Source: Desulfosporosinus lacus DSM 15449 (GTDB lineage Bacteria; Bacillota; Desulfitobacteriia; Desulfitobacteriales; Desulfitobacteriaceae). From it: DNA of 40,636 nt. The position numbers and the translations under genes were made by a program. The notes under the pieces are model-generated. The model was not told the origin of the DNA. It was given only the letters and a program-made list of their open reading frames with translations, and searched no databases. The stretch spans positions 1 through 40,636 of the forward strand of contig NZ_FQXJ01000032.1 in assembly GCF_900129935.1 (NCBI RefSeq), read 5' to 3'. Each line of letters begins with the position of its first letter. Position 1 is the stretch's first letter. This document shows positions 15,439 to 23,850 of the stretch, in pieces.

Positions 15439-16071
15439 ATGTTTCAGTCACGTCAGCGTTTTATATTCTACGTCTCAGGTATTGTTATCATGACCTTCGG
15501 GATAGCATTAACAATTCGTTCGTTAATGGGAACCTCCCCATTTGACGCACTCCTAGTAGGATTATTTCAGACCTTTGGATTAACGATTGGAAGTTGGGAA
15601 ATTGTTGTAGGTCTAGCTCTGGTATTATTTAATGCAGCAGCTCAGCGCCGAAAGCCTGAATATTTCGCCTTACTTACCTCTTTGATTACGGGTATGGGAA
15701 TAGACCTTTGGCTTTTTGTATTGGGCGATTTGATTAGTCCTATAACATTGTTTGGTCAAGCTTCTTGCTTAATACTTGGAGTAGGGTTTGTGGGTTTAGG
15801 AGTTGCAGTTAATTTACAAGCTGACTTTGCACCAAATCCCATGGATCGATCTATGCTAGTCATCAATGAATTAACGGGTCTTAATGTCGCAATTTCACGG
15901 GCACTAGTGAGCCTTGTCCTTGTAATACTTGCTTTCCTATTTAGCGGCCCTATCGGTATCGGCACATTATTTTCTGCCCTTATCACCGGGGTATTTATTA
16001 AATTTTTTATGCACTACACAACGCGTTTAAACAAGAATATGAACACCTATCTTAAGAGCATAACTCCCTAA
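15439..16071 (+). CDS. YczE/YitT-type integral membrane protein
   Basis: This is a 210-residue membrane protein with about five hydrophobic spans. Marks of the YczE/YyaS family are GIALTIRSLMGTSPFDALLVG at the start and the later FAPNPMDRSMLVINELTG and FSGPIGIGTLFSALITGVFI. Some members are annotated as transporters or membrane partners of regulators; the substrate is unknown. ATG 15439 is preceded by GAGGAGGAAATAT; an upstream TTG at 15424 would sit inside that ribosome site. A small hairpin TGGTGT/ACACCA (16084-16105) and the long bidirectional terminator follow. Confidence 0.8.
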   Translation: MFQSRQRFIFYVSGIVIMTFGIALTIRSLMGTSPFDALLVGLFQTFGLTIGSWEIVVGLALVLFNAAAQRRKPEYFALLTSLITGMGIDLWLFVLGDLISPITLFGQASCLILGVGFVGLGVAVNLQADFAPNPMDRSMLVINELTGLNVAISRALVSLVLVILAFLFSGPIGIGTLFSALITGVFIKFFMHYTTRLNKNMNTYLKSITP

Positions 16072-16147
16072 AAAACCACAACCTGGTGTTTGATGCCTGA
16101 CACCAACTTATCTCAAGGTTTAGCGAGAACTAGCTGAAATATACCGC

Positions 16148-16202
16148 AGTACTGACTAACAAAGACCGATCAAATGATGATCGGTCTTTGTTAGTCAGTA
16201 CT
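16148..16202. terminator. Long perfect inverted repeat, probable bidirectional terminator
   Basis: A 25-bp perfect stem (16148-16172 with 16178-16202) surrounds a 5-base loop. It lies between the YczE-like gene and gene remnants on the opposite strand, where a bidirectional terminator is expected. T-runs are short on both sides (CTTTAA), and the length is exceptional for a simple terminator. Confidence 0.6.
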
Positions 16203-16209
16203 TTAATGA

Positions 16210-16370
16210 TCATTTGAAGGCCGCTGAAATGATTTGTAGGCCGGTCACTTCGTTTAATTTCGCACCTTCCAAACCAGCATCAGTCAACCAATTGGTATAC
16301 TGCTCCAAGGTCCAAGTACCGCCATTCGTCGTATTGACGTGTCTCACAGCATGAATGACAAGCAGTATTA
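16210..16370 (-). pseudogene. C-terminal remnant of a SAM-dependent O-methyltransferase
   Basis: On the minus strand about 50 codons, ending in TGA at 16210-16212, read LLVIHAVRHVNTTNGGTWTL, followed by EQYTNWLTDAGLEGAKLNEV and TGLQIISAAFK. This matches the last strand-helix units of class I methyltransferases of the hydroxyneurosporene/acetylserotonin O-methyltransferase type (a TLEQYxxWLxxAGF-like helix and a final beta-hairpin). The N-terminal SAM-binding part is absent: at ~16360-16370 the sequence switches to the end of the surface-protein gene. It is a short remnant, too small for gene finders. Confidence 0.65.
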
Positions 16371-17666
16371 GTCGCGCAAGGATTTGAGAGTGCTAAATAC
16401 ATTTTCAGAAACGACACTTGTACCACCTAAGACGACGATTTTCTTGGGTGAAAGGGTGTTGAGGTAGACCGAGCTTAATTTCTCAGGGATCTCGTTTGGT
16501 TTAACTAAAACGATAGGGGATAGGGCCGAACCAGCAAAAATTGAACCGGCTAGAGCATCAGGAAAATTTGTACCAGTTGCCACAAAAAGATTAGGACTTA
16601 GGTCACCAAAGAGAGCATCGGCTATCATAGCTGAGGTTTCATACTGGTCAAAGCCTCCAAAACGTCGGAAGTTTGCATCTGGGAAAAGATCTTGGAGTTG
16701 TCGCTCAACCTGAGCACTAACCGCACCCACTCCCCCAACTATCGTAATTTCGGTTGGTTTAAGATCTTTGAGATAGGCTAGAGGCTCAGCGGGGATGTTG
16801 TTCTTCTGAACGAGAACCATTGGGATACCTAGGGCAGAAGCATAAGGGGATATCGACAGAGAATCCGGGAAATTTTCTCCGGTAGTGATGATGACTTCCC
16901 CGCCTCCAGAAGGCATAATTTGTTTAGCGATCTTGGCAGCAGTTCCATAACTAGTTACACCAGCAAGACGCTGAACAGTAAAGTGGTAATATGGCTCATC
17001 TTTTAGCTCAGCTTCAAGAGCTGAAGATACGACTGCTGTTCCGCCAAGAATATAGATTTTACCCTCTGGGATTAGAACTCGTTTAATCTCGTCGATTATT
17101 TTCTGATTATCACCATAAGGGTCAACCAGCAAAAGAGGCGCATTTTCTAACACACTGAGGCTTGCTCCGGCTAAAGCATCTGGGAAATTATAGCCGGTAG
17201 CAACTAGAACGGCATTAGTACTAAAATCAGCAGGAAACATTTTTTGAGAAATAGCGATAGAGGTATCAAATCGGTCATAACCAGCAAGTCTGGTACTGGT
17301 TGGAAGAAGGGTGTCCACTACCGGACTAGGGGTAGTCGTGAGCTTAGTTCCGGTACCATTTCCTAAAATCCCTTGTATATTATTACCCCAGGTTAAAATT
17401 GTGCCATCAGTCGTTAAGGCGATATAATTACCTGGTCCGGCAGAAATTCCTTGAACATTAGTTAGGCCGGGCACCTGTGTCGGGCTTAATAATATATCAT
17501 AACCGAGAGGAGAGTGATTTGATGGCTTGGTACGATCGATACCCCAAACCCATACAGTTCCGTCCTGGAGTGTAGCCATTGTATGACCACTTCCTGCGGT
17601 TATGACTTTGACGTTAGTAAGGCCTGAGACTTGAACAGGTATAGCCCAATTGTTCGTTGTTCCATC
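16368..17666 (-). pseudogene. RCC1-repeat + triple CWB2 cell-wall protein, 5' end missing
   Basis: The frame encodes RCC1/alpha-tubulin-suppressor-like repeats (VWVWGIDRTKPSNHSPLGYD, ALTTDGTILTWGNNIQGIL). Three cell-wall-binding repeats 2 follow, each starting with an RLAGYDRFDTSIAIS-like block and carrying FPDALAGASLS-, ILGGTAVVS- or GGVGAVS-like cores. CWB2 repeats hold S-layer and surface proteins on the wall of clostridia. RCC1-like reading continues upstream of the first ATG (17579) as DGTTNNWAIPVQVSGLTNVK and stops making sense at about 17666, where a plus-strand fragment begins. Signal peptide and first repeats are therefore missing, so export is not expected unless the gene was rejoined elsewhere. 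The C-terminus overlaps the methyltransferase remnant. Confidence 0.82.
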
Positions 17667-17989
17667 AAAGAAGTTATGCCTGTTGAAGGCTATGTAGATT
17701 CTGAAATGTTCGAAGAGGATGGAGTTATGACCTCGTCCTTAAGGACTACTACAATGAAGATAAGTGGGATGCAGCAGACTTACTTTGTAAGTTAAAAATC
17801 AATTCCGAAGGAATCATTCAAGTTGTTGAACACGATATTCCCCCTCTCTTTAACGATATAAACAAAAAAATAGCTCTATTGCTTTCAGGTCTTGTTGGGA
17901 AGAAGTTGGATTATAAAGTTAAGGATGGCAATATTGACCCCCTTGAGACGGTGGTTGATTATTTGTATGACGAAACGAAAGGTTTATAA
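17667..17989 (+). pseudogene. Unrecognised gene remnant, frameshifted, C-terminal part
   Basis: From the junction one frame reads IKEVMPVEGYVDSEMFEEDG, continuing to VM near 17728. A different frame then continues as DLVLKDYYNEDKWDAADLLC and runs 86 codons to TAA at 17987-17989, ending VVDYLYDETKGL. The two parts look like one acidic protein broken by a small indel. It has no start codon, no ribosome site and no methionine in the second part. I do not recognise the family. It is the + strand end of the rearrangement scar. Confidence 0.5.
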
Positions 17990-18316
17990 TAGGTTGAAAT
18001 TCTCGTGTATTCTGTTGACTTTAGATGCAGACTTAAGCGAATGATGATTTTAGTCTTTGCAGCTGGGGACTTTATAAAGTACGGAGAGAATGGGTCAAAA
18101 ATGTATAAAGGAAAGTGACAAGGATATATAGCTGAGATTTGCTACGGTTTATTGGAGCATTAAGTTTAACATATGCTCGATAATTGAATTTTATCTAAAT
18201 TTAGAGTAGAGGAAGTTGTGTTTTAAATACACCGCTTCCTTTTATGCTTATTAATATGGGTATTTACTAAAAAAACTTTAATCATAAGAAAGAAGCACAG
18301 GATAGAATGAATATTC

Positions 18317-18342
18317 CGGCTTACATGTTAACATGTAAACCG
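18317..18342. promoter_or_regulatory. 26-bp near-perfect palindrome, candidate operator
   Basis: The 18-bp core TTACATGTTAACATGTAA is perfectly self-complementary. With the flanking CGG/CCG it forms a 26-bp palindrome broken only at one symmetric pair. It ends 40 bp before a TTGACA box. Size and symmetry suit a dimeric regulator binding site for the hydrogenase operon. It does not match the FNR/CRP consensus. Confidence 0.5.
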
Positions 18343-18382
18343 CTGTTTGAAAGGCCCTTTGAGCATCTTTTTAAATTACAAG

Positions 18383-18410
18383 TTGACAATTAGTTTAAAG
18401 TTTCTAAATG
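18383..18410 (+). promoter_or_regulatory. Candidate sigma-A promoter of the hydrogenase operon
   Basis: TTGACA at 18383-18388, then a 16-base spacer, then TAAATG at 18405-18410. The -35 is consensus, the -10 poor. It would give an RNA leader of about 400 bases. Confidence 0.35.
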
Positions 18411-18824
18411 TTTTATTTATAGACAAAAGACTTTTTTTATGTACTTTAACGTGACAGATGGTATTCAGATATTAAAATAAAAAGAGTTGAGTTTACTCAA
18501 TAAGCATTTTGTAAGAAAGGAGCTCTATCTAAATTTCTCAAAAATTGTTTTATAAGAAAAAGTTATTACCCATGTTAGAGATTAGTTTAACAAATCATAG
18601 TTATATTGTTCAACTCGTGAGGTAATTGTTCTTTCCTTGAGAGGGAAACTCGTCATAATACTCCAAGATTTAATTGTACTAAACAACTATTATTTAATTG
18701 CCCAACGTGTATATAAGTGCAAAAGTTCACAAAAACAAGTGAATACTTTCACCTATTAGACAATTCTAAAAATATCTAAATAATGTTTGCAAAGAGAGTT
18801 CAATAAAAAAAGGTGGTAAAACAC

Positions 18825-20405
18825 ATGGCAAGCAAAGTAGGACGAGTAAAAAGTTTGTCCAGACGTTCTTTCCTTAAGTTTGTTGGAGGAGCAAGTTTAG
18901 TCGGTGTAACGTTAAACTTGACTGGTTGTGGCAAACCAATTACACCCGATAAAGCAATTGGTGGAAACGGCTGGATGCCGACCCAATACAATGCACCAGG
19001 CAACTGGCCAACCAGCGTTCGCGGTCGCGTTCCAATTGATCCAGAGAACCCGGCTATTGTCAGAGATGACCAAAAGTGTATTCTTTGTGGCCAATGTATC
19101 GAAGTATGTGAGAAAATTCAATCGGTTTTTGGAAATTATGAACTACCCATTAAAAAGGAATTCGTTTGTGTAAATTGTGGCCAATGTATTCAATGGTGCC
19201 CATCCGGAGCAATTTCAGAACGGGATGATGTTAATAGAGTATTCAAAGCTCTCGCAGATCCAAACGTCACAGTTGTAGTGCAGACTGCGCCGGCAACTCG
19301 TATTGGTCTGGGCGAAGAATTTGGTATGCCTGTAGGAACTAATGTTCAGGGCAAACAAGTTGCCGCCTTGAGAAAATTAGGGTTTGACGTAGTTTTTGAT
19401 ACTAACTTCACAGCTGACCTGACCATTATGGAAGAAGGCACAGAGCTTGTTAAGCGTGTCACCGGCGAATTGCATCACCCTATTCCGCAGATGACATCAT
19501 GCTGCCCGGGCTGGGTTAAGTTTGTGGAATATTTTTATCCTGAGCTTATTCCTAATTTATCATCAGCCAAGTCTCCTCAGCAGATGGAAGGGGCTTTAAT
19601 TAAAACCTATTTCGCAGAAAAGAAAGAAGTAGATCCTAAAAAGATCTTTTCAGTTGCCATCATGCCTTGTACAGCCAAGAAATTTGAATGTCAACGCCCG
19701 GAAATGAATTCAGCCAGCAAAGAGTTAAATGACAGTAATGTTTCCCCTGATGTAGATGTAGTTCTTACAACAAGGGAACTTGCCAGAATGATCAAGCGAT
19801 CGGGTATCGATTTCGCATCTCTTCCAGAAGAGGAGTATGATAAGTTGATGGGTACCGGAACAGGTGCAGGAGTAATTTTCGGCACGACCGGCGGCGTTAT
19901 GGAAGCTGCAGTGCGTTCTGCCTATTACCTGATAACCGGGCAACAGCCACCCGCGGCGCTTTGGAATTTAACCCCGGTAAGAGGAATGCAGGGTGTTAAA
20001 GAAGCAGCAGTTAATATTCCAGGTGTTGGAGATGTAAAAGTTGCTGTAATTTCCGGTCTGGCTAATGCCAGAAAGGTAATGGATCAGATGAAAGCAGGTC
20101 ATGCTCCCTGGGCCTTCATGGAAATAATGGCTTGTCCCGGAGGGTGTGAATATGGCGGCGGTCAACCCCGTGCTTCATCACCTCCTTCAGACGAAGATCG
20201 CAATAGACGTGCTGCGTCTTTATACAATATTGATGCCAAGGCAAAACTGCGCAACAGTCACGATAATCCCGAGATCAAACAAATCTATGCCGATTTCTTA
20301 ACCGCTCCGATGAGCGAAAAAGCAGAAGAACTTCTGCATACACATTATGTTTCCAGAGCTGATGATTTTATTCCTAAAAAGTCCGAAGAAAACAAACTAT
20401 ATTAA
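18825..20405 (+). CDS. Tat-exported, lipid-anchored [FeFe] hydrogenase catalytic subunit
   Basis: This 526-residue enzyme catalyses H2 <-> 2H+ + 2e-. The N-terminus carries a Tat signal SRRSFLK (12-18), a hydrophobic stretch, and a lipobox LTGC (32-35), which predicts a lipoprotein on the outer membrane face. Two [4Fe-4S] motifs follow (CILCGQCIEVC, CVNCGQCIQWC). The H-cluster has L1 TSCCPGW (224-230), L2 MPCTAKKFE (280-) and L3 EIMACPGGCEYGGGQP (433-), so all cluster ligands are present. No NADH-binding or small-subunit domain is present as a separate gene. ATG 18825 follows AAGGTGG; the upstream GTG lies inside that site. The two genes behind it supply an Fe-S relay and a membrane quinone module. 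Outward-facing location favours H2 uptake, an inference. Confidence 0.95.
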   Translation: MASKVGRVKSLSRRSFLKFVGGASLVGVTLNLTGCGKPITPDKAIGGNGWMPTQYNAPGNWPTSVRGRVPIDPENPAIVRDDQKCILCGQCIEVCEKIQSVFGNYELPIKKEFVCVNCGQCIQWCPSGAISERDDVNRVFKALADPNVTVVVQTAPATRIGLGEEFGMPVGTNVQGKQVAALRKLGFDVVFDTNFTADLTIMEEGTELVKRVTGELHHPIPQMTSCCPGWVKFVEYFYPELIPNLSSAKSPQQMEGALIKTYFAEKKEVDPKKIFSVAIMPCTAKKFECQRPEMNSASKELNDSNVSPDVDVVLTTRELARMIKRSGIDFASLPEEEYDKLMGTGTGAGVIFGTTGGVMEAAVRSAYYLITGQQPPAALWNLTPVRGMQGVKEAAVNIPGVGDVKVAVISGLANARKVMDQMKAGHAPWAFMEIMACPGGCEYGGGQPRASSPPSDEDRNRRAASLYNIDAKAKLRNSHDNPEIKQIYADFLTAPMSEKAEELLHTHYVSRADDFIPKKSEENKLY

Positions 20406-20423
20406 GTTTAGGAGGTGGAAAAA

Positions 20424-21200
20424 ATGGCAAAGGGAGTACTCGTAGATATACCGAAATGTATAGGTTGTGAAAGCTGTTCAGTCGCCTGTAAATTGTGGAA
20501 CGAACTTGAATGGGATGAGCAGGAGAAGAACAAGACTGCTATCGACAGAGCAAAGGAACCAAACAATGGCTTATGGCCTGAAGAATGGACATCAATAAAT
20601 CGTTATGACCTGGAGAAGGACAGCGAATCCGTCGCACGATATGTCAAAACCCAATGTATGCACTGTGAAGATCCTGCCTGTGTATCATCATGTTTCTCCA
20701 AGGCATTCCAGAAGCTTCCTGAAGGACCGGTTATCTATGACCAGAGTCTGTGTGTAGGTTGCCGCTACTGCATGATGGCATGTCCATTTGACGTACTGAG
20801 ATACGAATGGAAGAAAGCCATTCCTGGAGTAAGGAAATGCCAGATGTGCGCCACAAGAGTTGCTAATAACCAGGAAACCGCATGTACCTCAGTGTGCCCG
20901 ACAGGAGCAATTATCTTTGGGGACAGAGAGGAATTGCTGGCCGAAGCAAAAAAGAGAATTAAAGAAAACGGTTATGTCGATAGAGTATTTGGAGAGAAAG
21001 AAGCAGGAGGAACTTCCTGGCTATATATCTCGGATACGCCATTTGAGCAGATGAGATTCAGAACGGATATAACATCCAAGCCGTTGCCTTCTTATACAGA
21101 AGGATATATGAAAGCTACACCATTTGTGGGAGTCGGCTGGGCGGCCATATTAGCCGGATTATATGTATATAACAATAAGGGCAAGGAACCTCTAGATTAA
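20424..21200 (+). CDS. HybA/DmsB-like four-cluster Fe-S electron-transfer subunit
   Basis: This 258-residue subunit has four [4Fe-4S] motifs: CIGCESCSVACK (N-terminal), CMHCEDPACVSSC, CVGCRYCMMACPFDV and CQMCATRVANNQETACTSVC. The spacing is that of the DmsB/HybA/NrfC relay family. The C-terminus has a hydrophobic span (FVGVGWAAILAGLYVY) that could anchor it in the membrane, as in HybA. It has no Tat signal of its own, so if it works outside it must ride with the Tat-bearing hydrogenase subunit, as is known for such complexes. ATG 20424 follows AGGAGG; the preceding gene stops 18 bp upstream. It should pass electrons between the hydrogenase and the NrfD-like protein. Confidence 0.92.
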   Translation: MAKGVLVDIPKCIGCESCSVACKLWNELEWDEQEKNKTAIDRAKEPNNGLWPEEWTSINRYDLEKDSESVARYVKTQCMHCEDPACVSSCFSKAFQKLPEGPVIYDQSLCVGCRYCMMACPFDVLRYEWKKAIPGVRKCQMCATRVANNQETACTSVCPTGAIIFGDREELLAEAKKRIKENGYVDRVFGEKEAGGTSWLYISDTPFEQMRFRTDITSKPLPSYTEGYMKATPFVGVGWAAILAGLYVYNNKGKEPLD

Positions 21201-21229
21201 TACAGCAAAAATAGAATGGAGGGAAATGT

Positions 21230-22453
21230 ATGGAACTCGTCACTACCGTTGTAAGTAAAGCAGGCGCTAAAAAGTCCACCGTGAAGTGGAAGTTTAAAAT
21301 GACCCCCATGAGATGGGTGTTTACGGGCATAGCGGCTGCAGCTATAGCAGTAATCCTAGTGCGTTTTGTCTTAGGCTTGGGAGCGACAACCAACCTTAAC
21401 GACCAGTGGCCATGGGGACTCTGGATTTCATTTGACGTATTGTTGGGGGTAGCTCTGGCAGGAGGCGGATATGGAACAGCCCTTATAGTATACGTACTTC
21501 GCCGTGATAAGTTTTATCCCATCGCAAGAAGTGCAATGTTGACATCATTATTAGGTTATATTGTTGTTGTACTCGGTTTATTGATTGAAGTAGGACAATG
21601 GTTCAACTTCTGGAGACCTTATGTATCATGGGGACATGCCAGTGTATTATTTGAAGTTTTTTGGTGCATTTCCTGTTATACAGTGATTCAGATCTTGGAA
21701 TTCTGCGAAGTAGGAACCGAGAAAGTATTTAAAGGGGCTCACAAATACCTGAAGAAAGCAATGCCTGTAATGCTGATAATCGGTATTACTCTGCCAACCT
21801 TGCACCAATCATCTCTGGGTCAACTGTTTTATCTAATGGTAGGTAAAGTGAACCCACTCTGGTGGACAGCATTTCTGCCGGTGTTCTTCCTGTTATCCTC
21901 ATTCTTCGTCGGGGCAGGTATGATTGTTATCGAAAGCTCTCTAGCCGGGAAGGCACTCAATCATAAAGTAGAAATCCCTGTTTTAAGAGGGTTGGTCAAA
22001 ATATCTGCCGGAGCTATGATCTTGTATCTGATGTTAAAGATCACGGATATGGTGGTAAGAGGGACCTTTGCCAATGCTTTTGCCTTTGATTTGCCTAGTA
22101 TTATGTTCCTGAGCGAACTGACTTTTGGGGTAATAATCCCCATAATCATAGCATTCAGTTCCTTGTCCAGCACCCGTAAAGGCCTGATTTGGTTTGGAAT
22201 ACTTACCGTCAGCGGAGTTATTATGAACAGGTTTGATGTACTGTTCACAGGAATGGGAAAATATCTGAACCAATACGGCGGGTCTTATGTCCCTGCCGTG
22301 TCCGAGTTTATAGTCAGCTTAGGACTAGTGTCAATAGCTTGTTTAGCCTACCTATTCTTAGCCGAAAACTTCAATATCTTGGGCAATCATGAGTCAGAAC
22401 ATGCCGATGATATTGAGATTAAAGATGGTAAATACGCTTCCACCGCAAAATAA
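21230..22453 (+). CDS. NrfD/HybB-like polytopic quinone-reactive membrane subunit
   Basis: This 407-residue integral membrane protein has about ten hydrophobic spans, the NrfD/PsrC/HybB pattern. Recognisable parts are GATTNLNDQWPWGLWISFDV (the family's first loop), LVIEVGQWFNFWRPYVSWGH-type sequence (here LLIEVGQWFNFW) and ITLPTLHQSSLGQLFYLM, the Q-site region. Such proteins lack heme and exchange electrons with menaquinone; some are thought to move protons. Last gene of the operon: 29 bp after the Fe-S subunit, GGAGGG before ATG, strong terminator after. It completes a route between external H2 and the quinone pool. Confidence 0.92.
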   Translation: MELVTTVVSKAGAKKSTVKWKFKMTPMRWVFTGIAAAAIAVILVRFVLGLGATTNLNDQWPWGLWISFDVLLGVALAGGGYGTALIVYVLRRDKFYPIARSAMLTSLLGYIVVVLGLLIEVGQWFNFWRPYVSWGHASVLFEVFWCISCYTVIQILEFCEVGTEKVFKGAHKYLKKAMPVMLIIGITLPTLHQSSLGQLFYLMVGKVNPLWWTAFLPVFFLLSSFFVGAGMIVIESSLAGKALNHKVEIPVLRGLVKISAGAMILYLMLKITDMVVRGTFANAFAFDLPSIMFLSELTFGVIIPIIIAFSSLSSTRKGLIWFGILTVSGVIMNRFDVLFTGMGKYLNQYGGSYVPAVSEFIVSLGLVSIACLAYLFLAENFNILGNHESEHADDIEIKDGKYASTAK

Positions 22454-22468
22454 GCATTTAGCTTAAGT

Positions 22469-22514
22469 TATCCACTTAATCCCTCTGATTAATTTCAGAG
22501 GGATTGAGTGGATA
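22469..22514 (+). terminator. Terminator of the hydrogenase operon
   Basis: A 20-bp stem (22469-22488 with 22495-22514, one wobble pair) around a 6-base loop lies 15 bp after the last stop. Confidence 0.8.
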
Positions 22515-22722
22515 TATTAATTAATGACTTGCCCAAATTTATACGATATAAGATATACTAGATCTAGATAGAATGTTTACTAAACGTACGAGGTTAGATA
22601 AGCTTCTGCTTGAAAGAGCTTTTGAAAGAGTCAACTCAACTTATGCCAGGTCAAATTAAATATCTGTGCTATAGTTTTAGTTATAAATAAAATTGAATAA
22701 CCCTTCAGAAGAGGTGTCTTTA

Positions 22723-23766
22723 GTGATATATAATTGTCAGATTGTTTATAATCAAAATAATTGTCTCAATGCAAAAAGGGCCTCTGATAATCTTTGCCGG
22801 TTATGTATCGACTCCTGTCCCCATCAAGCCATTTCCATCTATCGTGAACTTGATGCTAAGCGCTGCACAGAGTGCGGGATTTGCACCGCGGTGTGTCCCA
22901 GCGATGGATTTGTGTATCGCGAGATGGATAAGCTCTATGAGTATCTCAAAAATTCAGAGAAGAATGTTTTAAACTGCCCACAAGCAATTCCGGCAGGTCA
23001 TGAAATCCCTTGTCTGGGGATTTTTGACCGGGATTTATGGCTGGCCCTAATGTTATATGCCCGGGAGAAGGAATTAACTATATTCACCGGAGTGTGTACA
23101 GATTGTCCGGATAAAAAAGCATGCGGAATAAGTGTGCAGATTTTTATAGAATTACACAACGCATGGGAAGATCATCCGCCGGTATTGATAAAGGTTGCAG
23201 CTGACGATGGAGACAGCGAATCAACGGTGTCAGTTCAAGCCCAGAACGAGAGTAGGGGCTGGCGGGACATCGGACGTGAGAAATTTGAAGAAATCCGAGG
23301 GGGGAATACTTTCCTTGAGCCCTATCTTATTCCAAAGACTAGGCAGTTTTTAGAGGAAACCTGGAAATCCTTAAAATCCGAAATTGAGGTACTCCCTTTA
23401 CCCGCATTAAAGGTGAGCGAACGATGTACAAATTGTGGTGAATGTCCAGAGATTTGCCCGCAGGGAGCACTAACCAAAACGGACACCAAGGAACAGTTAA
23501 CCTTGATTTATGAACCACTGAAATGCGTCCACTGTCAAAGATGTGTCAGTATATGCCGTTCAAAAGCAATAAGTATGGAAGTTAAATCCTTATCCTATCG
23601 TTTGCTAACTGGCAAAGTTCTTTTGTATCAAGGAAAGCGACGGTTTTGCACTTCATGTAACAAGCAAGTGTTTGACGACTTAGAGCCACCCTTGTGTATG
23701 GCTTGTGCAACGAGTAACCCGTATGGAAGTTTTATGATTACACAACATTCAAGAAGCCAGGTGTAG
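22723..23766 (+). CDS. Polyferredoxin-type 4Fe-4S protein with C-terminal zinc-ribbon-like Cys
   Basis: This 347-residue cytoplasmic protein carries two pairs of ferredoxin motifs. The N-terminal pair is CRLCIDSCPH and CTECGICTAVCPS; the C-terminal pair is CTNCGECPEICPQ and CVHCQRCVSICRS. A Cys-rich middle (IFTGVCTDCPDKKACG) and a final CTSCN...CMAC pair follow. There is no signal peptide or membrane span. GTG 22723 is chosen because GAGGTG stands six bases before it; an upstream TTG at 22693 has no ribosome site. It has its own upstream region after the hydrogenase terminator. A role as electron carrier or in maturing or supplying the hydrogenase is possible, not shown. Confidence 0.82.
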   Translation: MIYNCQIVYNQNNCLNAKRASDNLCRLCIDSCPHQAISIYRELDAKRCTECGICTAVCPSDGFVYREMDKLYEYLKNSEKNVLNCPQAIPAGHEIPCLGIFDRDLWLALMLYAREKELTIFTGVCTDCPDKKACGISVQIFIELHNAWEDHPPVLIKVAADDGDSESTVSVQAQNESRGWRDIGREKFEEIRGGNTFLEPYLIPKTRQFLEETWKSLKSEIEVLPLPALKVSERCTNCGECPEICPQGALTKTDTKEQLTLIYEPLKCVHCQRCVSICRSKAISMEVKSLSYRLLTGKVLLYQGKRRFCTSCNKQVFDDLEPPLCMACATSNPYGSFMITQHSRSQV

Positions 23767-23850
23767 AAAATCGACAGTTATCGAATTGTGGTAAAAAATG
23801 TAGGGGCTAAACGATGGATATTAAAAAAACGGCAAAGATAGGAGGAATAC

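Larger units (their letters stand above)
17990..18824. other. 835-bp AT-rich region before the hydrogenase operon
   Basis: No convincing gene is present. It holds a hairpin at 18210-18243 (AGGAAG...CTTCCT followed by T4) that could end transcription from upstream, a 26-bp palindrome at 18317-18342, a promoter-like pair at 18383-18410, and a long AT-rich leader to the hydrogenase gene. The length suggests a regulated upstream region. Confidence 0.5.
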
